The notes under the pieces: generated by a model
What the model was told of the DNA's origin: nothing
Databases searched by the model: none
What the model saw: only the letters and a program-made list of their open reading frames with translations
Part shown: positions 1 to 9,259 of the stretch, in pieces
Position numbering within the stretch: position 1 is the stretch's first letter
Layout of the letters: each line of letters begins with the position of its first letter
DNA from: Cribrihabitans_A pelagius
Lineage (GTDB): Bacteria; Pseudomonadota; Alphaproteobacteria; Rhodobacterales; Rhodobacteraceae
Reading direction: 5' to 3'
Assembly: GCF_048820915.1 (NCBI RefSeq)
Contig: NZ_JBMERR010000016.1
Coordinates: 48,985 to 112,984 of the forward strand
DNA: 64,000 nt
Position numbers and translations under genes: made by a program

Positions 1-45
1 GGAGATCACCACATGCCGGCCCGCGATATCGCTACTGCTGCTCAT
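1..45 (-). CDS. Partial gene at window edge, probable short-chain dehydrogenase
   Basis: Only the first 15 codons lie in the window and read MSSSSDIAGRHVVIS. The GRHVVIS stretch resembles the first beta strand of an SDR Rossmann fold, just before the glycine-rich cofactor motif, which would fall outside the window. The ATG overlaps the stop of the upstream flavoprotein gene as ATGA, so the two are almost certainly translationally coupled in one operon. An SDR would fit an aromatic-CoA degradation cluster. The family call is an inference from very few residues. Confidence 0.5.
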   Translation of the reverse strand, partial: MSSSSDIAGRHVVIS

Positions 46-2336
46 GCGCGGATCACCTCGGCGTCGCGGTCGGCCAGGCGCCAGGCCTGATCGCGCCCCG
101 CTTCATAGGGCAGCGGCCAGCTGGCGTGCCGGTCGCCGATGCGGGTGGCCTCATGCAGGGTCCAGTAGGGATCGGCCAGATGGGGCCGCGCGATGGCAAC
201 CAGATCGGCCCGACCCGCCATCAGGATCGAGTTGGCGTGATCGGCCTCGTAGATGTTGCCCACCGCCATGGTGGCGATGCCCGCCTCGTTGCGGATGCGG
301 TCCGAGAAAGGCGTCTGGAACATGCGCCCATAGACCGGCTTAGCCTCGGTCGTGGTCTGCCCGGCGGAGACGTCGATGATGTCGGCTCCTGCCCCGGTGA
401 AGGCGCGGGCAATCTCCACCGCGTCCTCCGGCGTCACGCCATCCTCGCCGACCCAGTCGTTGGCGGAGATCCGCACCGACATCGGCTTGCCCACGGGCCA
501 GACCGCGCGCATGGCAGCGAAAACCTCCAGCGGGTAGCGCAGACGGTTTTCCAGGCTGCCGCCGTATTCGTCCTGCCGCGTGTTGGACACCGGCGAAATG
601 AAGGAGGAAATCAGGTAGCCGTGTGCTGCGTGCAGCTCGATCATGTCGAAACCCGCGCGTTCGGCCATCAGCGCGGCCGAGGCGAAGTCGTCCGTCACCT
701 GGTCCATGTCCTGCCGCGTCATCGCGCGCGGCGTGGCGTTCTCCGCCGACCACGGAATTGCGGAGGCCGAAATGATCTCCCAGTTGCCCGAATTCAGCGG
801 CTTGTCCATGCCCTCCCAGCCCAGGTTGGTCGAGCCCTTGCGGCCCGAATGGCCGATCTGGCAGCAGATCTTCGCGTCGCTTTCATCATGCACGAAGCTG
901 GTGATGCGCTTCCAGGCGGCTTCATGTTCGGGCGCGTAGAGCCCGGGGCAGCCCGGCGTGATCCGGCCCTCGGCGCTGACGCAGGTCATCTCGGTATAGA
1001 CCAGCCCGGCGCCGCCCTTGGCGCGCTCGCCCAGATGCACCAGGTGCCAGTCGGTGGGGCTGCCGTCCTTGGCCTTGTACTGCGCCATGGGCGAGACCAC
1101 GATACGGTTCTTCAGCGCCATGCCGCGCAGCTTGAAGGGGGCGAACATCGGCGGGCGCACCGGAGCATCGGCGGGCGCGCCGCTGCGCTGCTGAAACCAG
1201 CCTTCCGCCGATTTCAGCCAGTCCGCATCGCGCAGGCGCAGGTTTTCGTGGCTGATCCGCTGCGAGCGGGTGAGCAGAGAGTAGTTGAACTGCGCCATGT
1301 CCATGCCAAGATAGCGTTCCACCTCCTCGAACCATTCCAGCGAGTTGCGCGCCGCCGATTGCAGGCGCAGCACATCCAGGCGGCGCTCCTCCTGGTAGCG
1401 TTCGAAGGCGCGTTCCAGGGTTGGCTCGGTGGTCAGGAACTCGGCCAGTGCAATGGCGCTGTCAAAGGCCAGCCGGGTGCCCGAGCCGATCGAAAAATGC
1501 GCCGTGGCCGAGGCGTCGCCCAGCAGCACGACATTTTCGTGGTGCCACTTTTCGCAAAGCACACGGGGGAAGTTGATCCATACCGCGGCGCCGCGCAGGT
1601 GGGCGGCGTTGGAAATCAGCGCATGGCCGCCCAGGTGATCGGCAAAGATCTCCTCGCAGGTGCGGATGATCTCCTCCTTGGACATGCCCTCAAAGCCCCA
1701 CTTCTCCCAGGTTTCGGCCGAGCATTCCACGATCACTGTCGCGGTGTCGTCGTCGAACTGGTAGGCGTGGATCCACATCCAGCCATGCTGGGTCTTCTCG
1801 AAGATGAAGGTGAAGGCGTCGTCGAATTTCTGCTGGGTGCCCAGCCAGATGAACTTGCACGGGCGCACGTCGATGTCGGGCTTGAAGTGCTCGGCAAACT
1901 CGGTGCGCACGCGGGAATTGAGCCCGTCGCAGCCGACCACCACGTCATAGTCCTTCTGGTAGTCCGCGGCAGGCCGGGCTTCGGTCTCGAAGCGCAGATC
2001 CACACCCAGTTCGCGGGCGCGCTCTTGCAGGATCAGCAGCATCTTCTTGCGGCCGATGCCGGCAAAGCCATGCCCGCCCGAAACCACGCGCTCGTGGTTG
2101 CGCACCACGGCGATGTCGTCCCAATAGGCAAAGCTCTCGCGGATCGCTGCGGCGCTGACGGGGTCGTTGGTGCTGAGGTTCTCCAGCGCATCGTCCGACA
2201 GCACCACGCCCCAGCCGAAGGTGTCGTCAGCCTTGTTGCGCTCGATCACCGTGACTTCGGCATCGGGCTGGCGCAATTTTATGGAAATCGCAAAATACAG
2301 CCCGGCGGGCCCTCCCCCTAGACAGGCGATTTTCAT
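42..2336 (-). CDS. Bifunctional flavoprotein: 2-aminobenzoyl-CoA (or salicylyl-CoA) monooxygenase fused to an old-yellow-enzyme reductase
   Basis: 764 aa. The N-terminal half (about residues 1-390) is a single-component FAD aromatic hydroxylase: GGGPAG dinucleotide motif at residues 7-12, a DGLNS segment and the second FAD motif LLGDASATAHF. The C-terminal half (about 395-764) is an old yellow enzyme domain beginning near PPMFAPFKLRG and carrying the HAAHGYL active-site segment and the EYGGSLENR motif. This architecture matches 2-aminobenzoyl-CoA monooxygenase/reductase, which hydroxylates and reduces the ring of anthraniloyl-CoA; database entries often call it salicylyl-CoA 5-hydroxylase/oxidoreductase. 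I chose the ATG at 2336 because AGGGAG lies just upstream; an in-frame ATG 18 bases earlier lacks this. It overlaps the next gene by ATGA. The exact CoA substrate cannot be read from the sequence. Confidence 0.85.
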   Translation of the reverse strand: MKIACLGGGPAGLYFAISIKLRQPDAEVTVIERNKADDTFGWGVVLSDDALENLSTNDPVSAAAIRESFAYWDDIAVVRNHERVVSGGHGFAGIGRKKMLLILQERARELGVDLRFETEARPAADYQKDYDVVVGCDGLNSRVRTEFAEHFKPDIDVRPCKFIWLGTQQKFDDAFTFIFEKTQHGWMWIHAYQFDDDTATVIVECSAETWEKWGFEGMSKEEIIRTCEEIFADHLGGHALISNAAHLRGAAVWINFPRVLCEKWHHENVVLLGDASATAHFSIGSGTRLAFDSAIALAEFLTTEPTLERAFERYQEERRLDVLRLQSAARNSLEWFEEVERYLGMDMAQFNYSLLTRSQRISHENLRLRDADWLKSAEGWFQQRSGAPADAPVRPPMFAPFKLRGMALKNRIVVSPMAQYKAKDGSPTDWHLVHLGERAKGGAGLVYTEMTCVSAEGRITPGCPGLYAPEHEAAWKRITSFVHDESDAKICCQIGHSGRKGSTNLGWEGMDKPLNSGNWEIISASAIPWSAENATPRAMTRQDMDQVTDDFASAALMAERAGFDMIELHAAHGYLISSFISPVSNTRQDEYGGSLENRLRYPLEVFAAMRAVWPVGKPMSVRISANDWVGEDGVTPEDAVEIARAFTGAGADIIDVSAGQTTTEAKPVYGRMFQTPFSDRIRNEAGIATMAVGNIYEADHANSILMAGRADLVAIARPHLADPYWTLHEATRIGDRHASWPLPYEAGRDQAWRLADRDAEVIRA

Positions 2337-2398
2337 GGCACTCCCTCTCTGCAATCCGCAATTCGCTTGTGGATCAGGATAGGACGGCCGGAAAAAAC

Positions 2399-2424
2399 TT
2401 CAAGCTTAAAATTTCATGCTTGAA
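2399..2424. promoter_or_regulatory. Inverted repeat, candidate operator of the aromatic-CoA operon
   Basis: TTCAAGC is followed after 12 AT-rich bases by its exact complement GCTTGAA. It lies 62-88 bases before the monooxygenase/reductase start in an otherwise GC-rich intergenic space. Position and symmetry suit a dimeric regulator such as a MarR-type aromatic-CoA sensor. No regulator gene is visible in the window, so the binding protein is unknown. Confidence 0.45.
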
Positions 2425-2553
2425 ACAAAACAGCCCGCCCCCGGGATGTGCGGGCAGGGGCACGCGGGAAACGGGCCCGCGGCAGCGCCACGGCCCGGCT
2501 TATTCGCTTGCAATGCCATGCCCCCCCTGATCGCACGGGCCGGGGCCAAAAGG

Positions 2554-4794
2554 TCAGAGTTCGCGCAGGTATTGCATCACCGCCGGGCGCACCGCCTGGT
2601 CGCCGCGGTGGCGCGCGTCGGAGATGATCTTGCGCAATTCGCCCAGGTCGACCCGCAGCAGCAGCGATTTCACCGGCCCGATGGAGGCCGGGCGCATCGA
2701 CAGCGTGCGGATACCCATGGCGGCGAGGCAGACCGCTTCGATCGGGCGGCCGGCATCCTCGCCGCAGAAGCTGAGCGGGGTGCCGGAGATGCCGCAGCGC
2801 TCCACGATGCGCTCGATCAGGCTGAGGAAGCTGACGTTCAGCGTGTCATAGCGCCGCCGCACCCGCTCGTTCTCGCGGTCGGCGGCAAAGAAGAACTGCT
2901 TGAGGTCATTGCCTCCGATCGACAGGAAGGCGACCTCGTCAAAGAATTTCTGCGGCGCAAAGGCGAGCGAGGGCGTTTCCAGCATCGCCCCCACCTTCAG
3001 CTCCGACGGCAGCGGGTGGCCCAGGATGCGTTCGCGCTCCAGCGTTTTTTCGACCTCGGCGCGGGCGGCGCGGTATTCCTCGAACTGCGCGACAAATGGG
3101 AACATCACCGTCAGGGGCCGCCCGTCGGCAGCGCGGATCAGCGCCTGCAGCTGCATCCGCATGATGCCCGGCTTGTCCAGCCCGACCCGGATCGCGCGCC
3201 AGCCCAGGGCGGGGTTCGGCTCGTCCGTGGGCTTCATGTAGGGCAGCACCTTGTCGGAGCCGATGTCCAGCGTGCGGAACACCACCGGCTTGCCGTGGGC
3301 GGCATCCAGCACCCGCTGGTAGAGCGCCACCAGCTCCGAGCGTTTCGGCATCTGGTTGCGGACCAGGAACTGCAGCTCAGTGCGGAACAGCCCCACCCCT
3401 TCGGCACCGGAGCCGTCCAGCGACGGCAGATCCGCCATCAGCCCGGCGTTCATCATCAGGTTGATGCGCTGGCCGTCGCGGGTGACGGCCGGGCAGTCGC
3501 GGACCGAGGCGTAGCGCTCCTGCGCCTTGGCCTGCATCGCGATCTTGTCGCGAAAGGCGCTGACAACGGTGTCCTCGGGACGCAGATGCACGACACCCTG
3601 ATCGCCATCCACCATCACGTAATCGCCGTTCAGCGCCTCGGTGGTGATGCGCTTGGCATTCACGACCAGCGGGATCGCCAGCGCACGGGCCACGATGGCG
3701 GCGTGGGAGCCGACCGAGCCCTCCTCCAGCACGATACCGCGCAAGGAGCGGCCGTATTCCAAGAGCTCGCCGGGGCCGATGTTGCGGGCAATCAGGATCG
3801 GATCGTCGGGCAGCTCGGCGCCGGTGTTGGAGCCCTGCCCTGTCAGAATGCGCAGCAGCCGGTTGGAGAGGTCGTCGAGATCGCTCAGCCGTTCGCGCAG
3901 GTAGGCATCCTGCACCTGCCCCATGCGCGAGCGTGCCTGCGACTGTTCCTTCTCCACCGCCGCCTCGGCGCTGAGGCCGCGGGAGATGTCTTCCTCCATG
4001 CGCCGCATCCAGCCCTTGGAATTGGCAAACATCCGGTAGGCCTCGAGCACCTGCAACTGCTCGGAATCGCCCGAGCGGGAGACTTCCAGCATCTTGTCGA
4101 CGCCGACGCGCAGTTCCTCGACCGCGGCGGTAAGCCGTTCCAGTTCGCGCTGGGGGTCGTCGGCGATCGGGTTGGTTACGATGACACGGGGCTCGTGCAG
4201 CCATACATGGCCCTCCGCCGCGCCTTCCTGCGCCGAGGTGGCGTGGATCATCACTGCCTGCTGGTGCAACGGTGACAGCGCCGCGCCCTCACCGACGAAG
4301 GCGCCCAGCTCGGTCATCTCGGCGATCACCATCGCCACCACTTCGAGCGCGTAGACCGCATCCGAGGAGAACTCGCGCGCCTGCTTGGACTGCACCACCA
4401 GGACGCCCAGCATCTCGCCCAGACGCTGGATCGGCACGCCGAGGAAGGAGGAATAGCGCTCCTCCCCGGTTTCGGGCATGTAGCGGAAGCCCTTGGCGTG
4501 CGGCGCATCGGGCGTGTTGATGACCTTGCCGAACCGCGCCACCCGGCCGACCAGGCCTTCGCCGATTCGCATCCGGGTCTGGTGCACCGATTCGAGGTTC
4601 AGGCCCTCGGTCGCGCAAAGCTCCAGCGTTTCATCATCGCGGAACAGATACACCGAGCAGACTTCGGAACCCATGCTGTCCGCGATCAGATGGGTGATCT
4701 TGTCCAGCCGGGCCTGGCCGGCGTCATCGCCCGCCATAGCCTCGCGCAGGCGAACCAGAAGCTTCCTGCTTTCGGATTCCGTCGTTTCAGCCAT
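2554..4794 (-). CDS. ptsP: PTS(Ntr) enzyme I, phosphoenolpyruvate-protein phosphotransferase
   Basis: 746 aa, the size expected for EI-Ntr. An N-terminal GAF domain (about residues 20-165) precedes the HPr-binding region, the phosphohistidine domain with active-site His364 in SHAAIVAR, and a C-terminal PEP-binding barrel containing FRTELQFLVRNQMPKR and the cysteine segment FCGEDAGRP. The enzyme takes phosphate from PEP and passes it through NPr to EIIA-Ntr in the cytoplasm, a regulatory rather than sugar-importing relay. The open frame extends 71 codons further upstream, but that extension reads through terminator sequence and lacks family similarity; the ATG at 4794 has a GGAAAGG-type ribosome site. 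Its partners are not in the window. It lies downstream of lysC, separated by a terminator. Confidence 0.95.
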   Translation of the reverse strand: MAETTESESRKLLVRLREAMAGDDAGQARLDKITHLIADSMGSEVCSVYLFRDDETLELCATEGLNLESVHQTRMRIGEGLVGRVARFGKVINTPDAPHAKGFRYMPETGEERYSSFLGVPIQRLGEMLGVLVVQSKQAREFSSDAVYALEVVAMVIAEMTELGAFVGEGAALSPLHQQAVMIHATSAQEGAAEGHVWLHEPRVIVTNPIADDPQRELERLTAAVEELRVGVDKMLEVSRSGDSEQLQVLEAYRMFANSKGWMRRMEEDISRGLSAEAAVEKEQSQARSRMGQVQDAYLRERLSDLDDLSNRLLRILTGQGSNTGAELPDDPILIARNIGPGELLEYGRSLRGIVLEEGSVGSHAAIVARALAIPLVVNAKRITTEALNGDYVMVDGDQGVVHLRPEDTVVSAFRDKIAMQAKAQERYASVRDCPAVTRDGQRINLMMNAGLMADLPSLDGSGAEGVGLFRTELQFLVRNQMPKRSELVALYQRVLDAAHGKPVVFRTLDIGSDKVLPYMKPTDEPNPALGWRAIRVGLDKPGIMRMQLQALIRAADGRPLTVMFPFVAQFEEYRAARAEVEKTLERERILGHPLPSELKVGAMLETPSLAFAPQKFFDEVAFLSIGGNDLKQFFFAADRENERVRRRYDTLNVSFLSLIERIVERCGISGTPLSFCGEDAGRPIEAVCLAAMGIRTLSMRPASIGPVKSLLLRVDLGELRKIISDARHRGDQAVRPAVMQYLREL

Positions 4795-5010
4795 TGCCAC
4801 CCTTTCCCCGGCTGCCGCACTCCCGCCCCTGTTGCACAATCCGTGCCTGTGCGGGCTCCGCCCAAAGTAGTGCGCCGGCCATCTCTCCTCCACCCACTTG
4901 TCCCACCCCGGCGGGAAAAGTCCAAGATTTTTTGCAACCCTGCCGCCCGCTTGGGCGAATATCGCCGCCGCAGCGCAGAAACCGCGCGGCTGCTTTCTGC
5001 ACCGCAAAAG

Positions 5011-5033
5011 AAAGGCGCCGTCACGGCGCCTTT
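5011..5033 (-). terminator. Rho-independent terminator of lysC
   Basis: A perfect 10-bp stem (AAAGGCGCCG paired with CGGCGCCTTT) with a 3-base loop lies 32 bases past the lysC stop. On the minus strand it is followed by a T-rich tract (TTTCTTTTG). It separates lysC from ptsP transcription. Confidence 0.85.
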
Positions 5034-5065
5034 GCTCTGTTACCTGTCAATTGGCGCGGACGCGC

Positions 5066-6304
5066 TCAGCCCGCTTTTTCCAGCTCGAAAGCGTCGTGCA
5101 GCGCCTGCACTGCCAGTTCCATGTACTTGCGGTCGATCAGCACCGAGATCTTGATTTCCGAGGTGGTGATCACCTTGATGTTGATGCCTTCATCCGACAG
5201 CACCTTGAACATCTTGGCCGCCACACCCGACTGCGAACGCATGCCGATCCCCACGACCGACACCTTGGCGACGTGATTGTCGGCCAGCAGCTCGGCATAG
5301 TTCAGCTCGCCCTTGTCCTTGATTGCCAAGAGCGCCTGTTCGGCGCGGGCGACCTGATCGGTCGGGCAGGAGAAGGTCATGTCGGTGCGGCCTTCTTCGG
5401 AGATGTCCTGCACGATCATGTCCACGTTCACGCCCGCATCGCTGAGCGTGGTGAAGATGGTGGCCGCGATGCCGGGGCGGTCGGCCACCGATTGCACCGT
5501 CAGTTTGGCTTCGTCACGGGAATAGGCCACACCGGCCACAACATTGGATTCCATGATTTCCTCCTCGTCGCAGACCAGGGTTCCGGCCTCGTCGGTTTGT
5601 TCCTCGAAACTGGACAGCACGCGCAGCTTCACCTTGTAGCGCATCGCCAGCTCGACCGACCGGGTCTGCAGCACCTTGGCGCCCAGACTGGCCAGCTCCA
5701 GCATTTCCTCGAACGCGATCCGGTCCAGCTTGCGGGCCTTGTCGCAGATGCGCGGGTCGGTGGTGTAAACGCCGTCGACATCGGTGTAGATATCACATCG
5801 CTCGGCCCCGAAGGAGGCGGCGAAGGCCACCGCGGTGGTGTCCGATCCGCCCCGGCCCAGGGTGGTGATACGGCCCTCGGGGCTGATGCCCTGGAAGCCG
5901 GCCACAACCGCAACCCTCATGCCTTCGGCAAACTTCTGGGTGATGTTCTCCGGCGGGATCTCTTCGATGCGGGCCTGGCTATGGGCCGAATTGGTCTTGA
6001 GCGGCACCTGCCAGCCCTGCCAGCTGCGCGCCGGAACATCCATTTCCTGCAAGGTCAGCGCCATAAGGCCGGCGGTCACATTCTCGCCCGAGGACACCAC
6101 AGCATCATATTCGCGCGCGTCATACAAGGGGGAGGTTTCGTCCACCCAGCCGACCAGTTCATTGGTCTTGCCGGACATGGCAGAGACGATGACGATCACG
6201 TCATAGCCCTTGGCCACCTCGACGCCGACGCGTTTGGCGGCGCGGCGGATGCGGTCTAGATTGGCGACCGACGTGCCGCCGAATTTCATCACAAGTACGG
6301 GCAT
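5066..6304 (-). CDS. lysC: Aspartate kinase
   Basis: 412 aa. The enzyme phosphorylates aspartate in the first committed step to lysine, threonine and methionine. The N-terminal kinase domain begins with the signature KFGGTSVAN, and GRGGSDTTAVAFAA lies near the middle. Two ACT domains (from about residue 265) carry the allosteric sites, where feedback inhibitors bind; DRPGIAATIF is the start of the first. Length is normal for the monofunctional class. The ATG at 6304 gives the usual short lead before the signature. It stands as a single transcription unit with its own terminator, downstream of trkH in the same direction. Confidence 0.96.
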   Translation of the reverse strand: MPVLVMKFGGTSVANLDRIRRAAKRVGVEVAKGYDVIVIVSAMSGKTNELVGWVDETSPLYDAREYDAVVSSGENVTAGLMALTLQEMDVPARSWQGWQVPLKTNSAHSQARIEEIPPENITQKFAEGMRVAVVAGFQGISPEGRITTLGRGGSDTTAVAFAASFGAERCDIYTDVDGVYTTDPRICDKARKLDRIAFEEMLELASLGAKVLQTRSVELAMRYKVKLRVLSSFEEQTDEAGTLVCDEEEIMESNVVAGVAYSRDEAKLTVQSVADRPGIAATIFTTLSDAGVNVDMIVQDISEEGRTDMTFSCPTDQVARAEQALLAIKDKGELNYAELLADNHVAKVSVVGIGMRSQSGVAAKMFKVLSDEGINIKVITTSEIKISVLIDRKYMELAVQALHDAFELEKAG

Positions 6305-6426
6305 AAGGACATCGTCTCCCTGCGCTTGCGGGTTATAATCCAGAGCCTCTTATGCGAGCCGCCGTGCAAGAGCAAGCCGCGCATTGTAGCGATACACGCA
6401 GGCCGCCGGGCCAAGGCGCGCGCCGC

Positions 6427-7875
6427 TCAGGCCCGCCAGAAGCGCACCGTGAGGATGGCATAGACCGCCATCAGCTCCAGCCGCCCAATCAGCATGGCCG
6501 CGCTGAGGATCCATTTGGCGGGATCGTTCAGCGCCGCGTAATTGCCCGCGGGGCCGATCACGCTGCCGAGCCCGGGGCCGATATTGGCGACCGCCGAGGC
6601 CGCGCCCGACACGGCGGTCACGAAATCCAGCCCGGTGAACGCCAGCGCCAGGGCGACGATGCCGAGCGTCAGGACGAAGAACATGAAGAAGGAGATCACC
6701 GAGCTCAGAACGTCCACCCCCACCGGGCGGCCTTCGAAGCGCGGGATGAAGACTCCGTGCGGCAGGCGAATGCGCAGGATCTGCACCTTGATCGCGGAGA
6801 ACAAGAGCTGGTAGCGGAAGATCTTCACCGAGCAGGTGGTCGAGCCCGCGCAGCCGCCGATCAGCCCGATGAAGAAAAACACCATCACCAGGAAGCTGCC
6901 CCACGTCATGTAGTCGGCGCTGGCATAACCGGTGCCGGAGATGATCGAGATGATGTTGAACAGTGCCTCGCGCACGGCCCGCTCGGGCGTGTGCGGGAAC
7001 AGCATCATCAGGACGGCGGCGGTGACCGCGACCAGGAGCGCGATGGTGATCAGGAAGACCCGGATCTGGCTGTCGCCGAGGATCGGCGTGGCATGACCGT
7101 GCAACAGCTGCACGTAGCGCACGAAGGGCAGCGCCGCGAGCACCATGAACAGCCCCGCCGCATATTCCGCGGGGCCCGAGAAGGTGGCGAAGGAGGCGTC
7201 GTAGTTTGAGAACCCGCCGGTGGAAGAGGTCGTCAACGCATGCACCAGCGCATCGAAGACGCCCATCCCCAGCGTTGTGTAAACCAGCATGCAGGCCAGT
7301 GTCAGGCCGACGTAGATCAGCGAGATCTGCTTGGCGATAGCCTGGGCGCGGGGCAGGATTTTTCCAAAAGTGTCAAAGGCTTCGGATTTGAAGATCTGCA
7401 TGCCGCCAACCCGCAGCTCGGGCAGGAACACCATCGCAACCACAATGATGCCGATGCCGCCCAGCCATTGCAGGATGCCGCGCCACAGCAAAAGCCCGCG
7501 CGGCAGGCCGTCGAGCCCGGTGATCACCGTGGCGCCGGTGGTGGTCAGCCCCGACATCGCCTCGAAGAAAGCATCGACAAAGCGCAGTTCGGTTGCCCCC
7601 AGCATCAGCGGCACCGCCCCGAAAAGGGGCAGCGCCAGCCAGACCGTGGTGGTCAGCAGGAAGGTCTGGCGGATGCTGAGCCCTTCGCGCACGCCATTGG
7701 CACAGCTGAGCGCCAGCAGCCCGCCGACCAGCACGGTGAACACCATGCTTTGCAGGAACACCGGCCACTGGCCCTGGCCGTCATAGAGATCGACCAGCAG
7801 CGGGAAGACCATCGTGGCTCCCAGAATGACGACCAGAAGGCCGATGACATACCCGACCGGGCGCAGATCCAACAT
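6427..7875 (-). CDS. trkH: TrkH-family potassium uptake channel subunit
   Basis: 482 aa integral inner-membrane protein with many hydrophobic segments. The four pore loops of the TrkH/KtrB family can be seen in order: GLTTTGATV, TSSTGGFSNY, GGCAGSTTCSVK and VANIGPGLG. The family forms the K+-conducting subunit of Trk, which is gated by the peripheral NAD-binding TrkA. No trkA lies nearby, as is common in alphaproteobacteria where it sits with ntr genes. The ATG at 7875 places the first transmembrane helix at residue 8. It is co-directional with lysC but 122 bases away. Confidence 0.95.
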   Translation of the reverse strand: MLDLRPVGYVIGLLVVILGATMVFPLLVDLYDGQGQWPVFLQSMVFTVLVGGLLALSCANGVREGLSIRQTFLLTTTVWLALPLFGAVPLMLGATELRFVDAFFEAMSGLTTTGATVITGLDGLPRGLLLWRGILQWLGGIGIIVVAMVFLPELRVGGMQIFKSEAFDTFGKILPRAQAIAKQISLIYVGLTLACMLVYTTLGMGVFDALVHALTTSSTGGFSNYDASFATFSGPAEYAAGLFMVLAALPFVRYVQLLHGHATPILGDSQIRVFLITIALLVAVTAAVLMMLFPHTPERAVREALFNIISIISGTGYASADYMTWGSFLVMVFFFIGLIGGCAGSTTCSVKIFRYQLLFSAIKVQILRIRLPHGVFIPRFEGRPVGVDVLSSVISFFMFFVLTLGIVALALAFTGLDFVTAVSGAASAVANIGPGLGSVIGPAGNYAALNDPAKWILSAAMLIGRLELMAVYAILTVRFWRA

Positions 7876-7922
7876 GGCGCGCAGCGTTGGCCCCGTGCAA
7901 CGGAACTGTCAAGCCTGCGCGC

Positions 7923-8921
7923 TTAGGTGGCGCTGCCGCCGTCCTTGGTGCCGTTGCGCGCGGGCATCTGCGGCGGCGCCGAGGGCGGGCGCGGGCGGGC
8001 GGTTTTGGACTGTGCCGCCTCGCCGCCGTCGGCGGAGGCCGCTTGCGCCGGCTTGGTGGTTCGGGCCGCAACCGCGGCTGCGGCCTTGGCAATGGCATCC
8101 CCGCCGCCATTGTCTGCGCCGTTATTTGCGGCAGCGGCAGGCTGACCGGACTTGGCGGCTGTTGCGGTTTCCGGCTTGGCGTATGCGGCGGGTTTGGCCG
8201 CCGCAGGCTTCGGCTGCTCTGCCGCCCTCACCTCCTCAGGCTTGGCCGCCTTCACCTCTGCGGGCTTGACTGTCTTCGCTTCTGCGGGCTTGGCCGTCTT
8301 CGCTTCCGCGGGCTTGGCCGTCTTCGCTTCTGCGGGCTTGGCTGTCTTCGCCTCTGCGGGCTTGGCCGTCTTCGCCTCCGCAGGAGGGGAGGCCTGCGGT
8401 TTCCCGTCCGCCGCGGGTGCCTTCTGTGCCGCTGCCTTTGCAGCTGGTTTTGCGGCTTTGCGCGTGGCGGAACTGGCGGCCGGTTTGGCACGCTTGCGGG
8501 CCGGGGACTTGGCGGCCGGTTTTGCGTCTGCGGCCGGTGCCGGTACAGTGGCGGGCGCAGCGGCGGCAGCCGGGCGCGCCGCCTTGCGGGCGGCAGGCTT
8601 GCGCTTGGCGGGCTGGCGCACCGTCTCGCGTGCGGCGGGCTTTGCGGCGGCCTCCGGTGCCGCTGCGGGTCCGGCGGGCGGGTTGGCCGGAATGTCCTGC
8701 TCTGCGCGCGCGGGCGCTTCCCCAGACCCCTGCGGCACCGGGAAGCCCATCATCCTGCGCTGCGCGTCCAGGAAGCTGTGTGCCAGCCGCATCTGCTGCA
8801 ACGGCACCTCGATCGCGGCCTCGGCCATCCGGCGCCACAGCTTCATCTGCGCGCCGGCCGCATAGCCAGCCCACTGATGCGCCGGGAAAGAAAGCCCCAC
8901 GGGGCGGTGAGAGCGGGTCAT
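7923..8921 (-). CDS. Phasin-like N-terminus with long Ala/Lys/Pro-rich repetitive tail
   Basis: 332 aa. Residues 1 to about 60 form an amphipathic helical stretch (HQWAGYAAGAQMKLWRRM and following) reminiscent of phasin or PHA-granule-associated proteins. The remaining ~270 residues are Ala, Lys and Pro rich, like a histone H1 tail, and include tandem AEAKTAKP octapeptides. I do not recognise a named family; granule association or nucleic-acid binding are both possible. The start at 8921 is fixed by AAGGAG seven bases upstream; the open frame continues 94 codons further but without coding character. It stands alone between trkH and folE2. Confidence 0.75.
   Translation of the reverse strand: MTRSHRPVGLSFPAHQWAGYAAGAQMKLWRRMAEAAIEVPLQQMRLAHSFLDAQRRMMGFPVPQGSGEAPARAEQDIPANPPAGPAAAPEAAAKPAARETVRQPAKRKPAARKAARPAAAAAPATVPAPAADAKPAAKSPARKRAKPAASSATRKAAKPAAKAAAQKAPAADGKPQASPPAEAKTAKPAEAKTAKPAEAKTAKPAEAKTAKPAEAKTVKPAEVKAAKPEEVRAAEQPKPAAAKPAAYAKPETATAAKSGQPAAAANNGADNGGGDAIAKAAAAVAARTTKPAQAASADGGEAAQSKTARPRPPSAPPQMPARNGTKDGGSAT
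8238..8386 (-). repeat. 24-bp tandem repeat encoding AEAKTAKP octapeptides
   Basis: About six head-to-tail 24-base units inside the Ala/Lys/Pro-rich gene. Four encode the same octapeptide and two are diverged (KTVK and VKAAK variants). The unit length is a multiple of three, so gain or loss of copies keeps the frame. This suggests a length-variable basic tail. Confidence 0.85.
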
Positions 8922-9150
8922 CACGTACTCCTTACATCTTGCACTTGGCTTGCCCGCCCGCGGCCCGAGGCCCAGCGGATGGCAAGCGGAGGGAAGCAGA
9001 CAGCCGGCCGCCATCCGCGCGGCATGCGGAAACAGGGCGGTTGCGGGCGCTCGGTCGTGGACGCATCTGCATGGGCTCCCCCTTTGGAACCTGCCCGGGA
9101 TTCCCCGCAGGCTCCAAGTCAGGCTAGCATGAAATTCCGCATGGCAGCAT

Positions 9151-9183
9151 AAAAAATGCCGCAGCGCAGAAGGCGCCGCGGCA
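9151..9183 (-). terminator. Rho-independent terminator of folE2
   Basis: An 11-bp stem with one mismatch (TGCCGC-GCGC against GCGC-GCGGCA on the minus strand), a 5-base loop and six T residues. It lies 77 bases past the folE2 stop. The rest of the 338-base gap 8922-9259 shows only the ribosome site of the downstream gene and nothing else I can assign. Confidence 0.85.
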
Positions 9184-9259
9184 AGAGCGGAAAACCGCCG
9201 CAAAAATGAGGGACGCCTGCCGCCCGGGCCGCGCGGCGCAGAGGCGTGCCCGGTGCTGA

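Noticed and set aside
126..2321. Very long open frame (731 codons) on the plus strand opposite the flavoprotein
   Set aside because: A shadow produced by GC-rich third positions of the real gene; the protein has no family features and no ribosome site. The same applies to long antisense frames over ptsP, lysC, degP, hflK, pyrG and cobQ.
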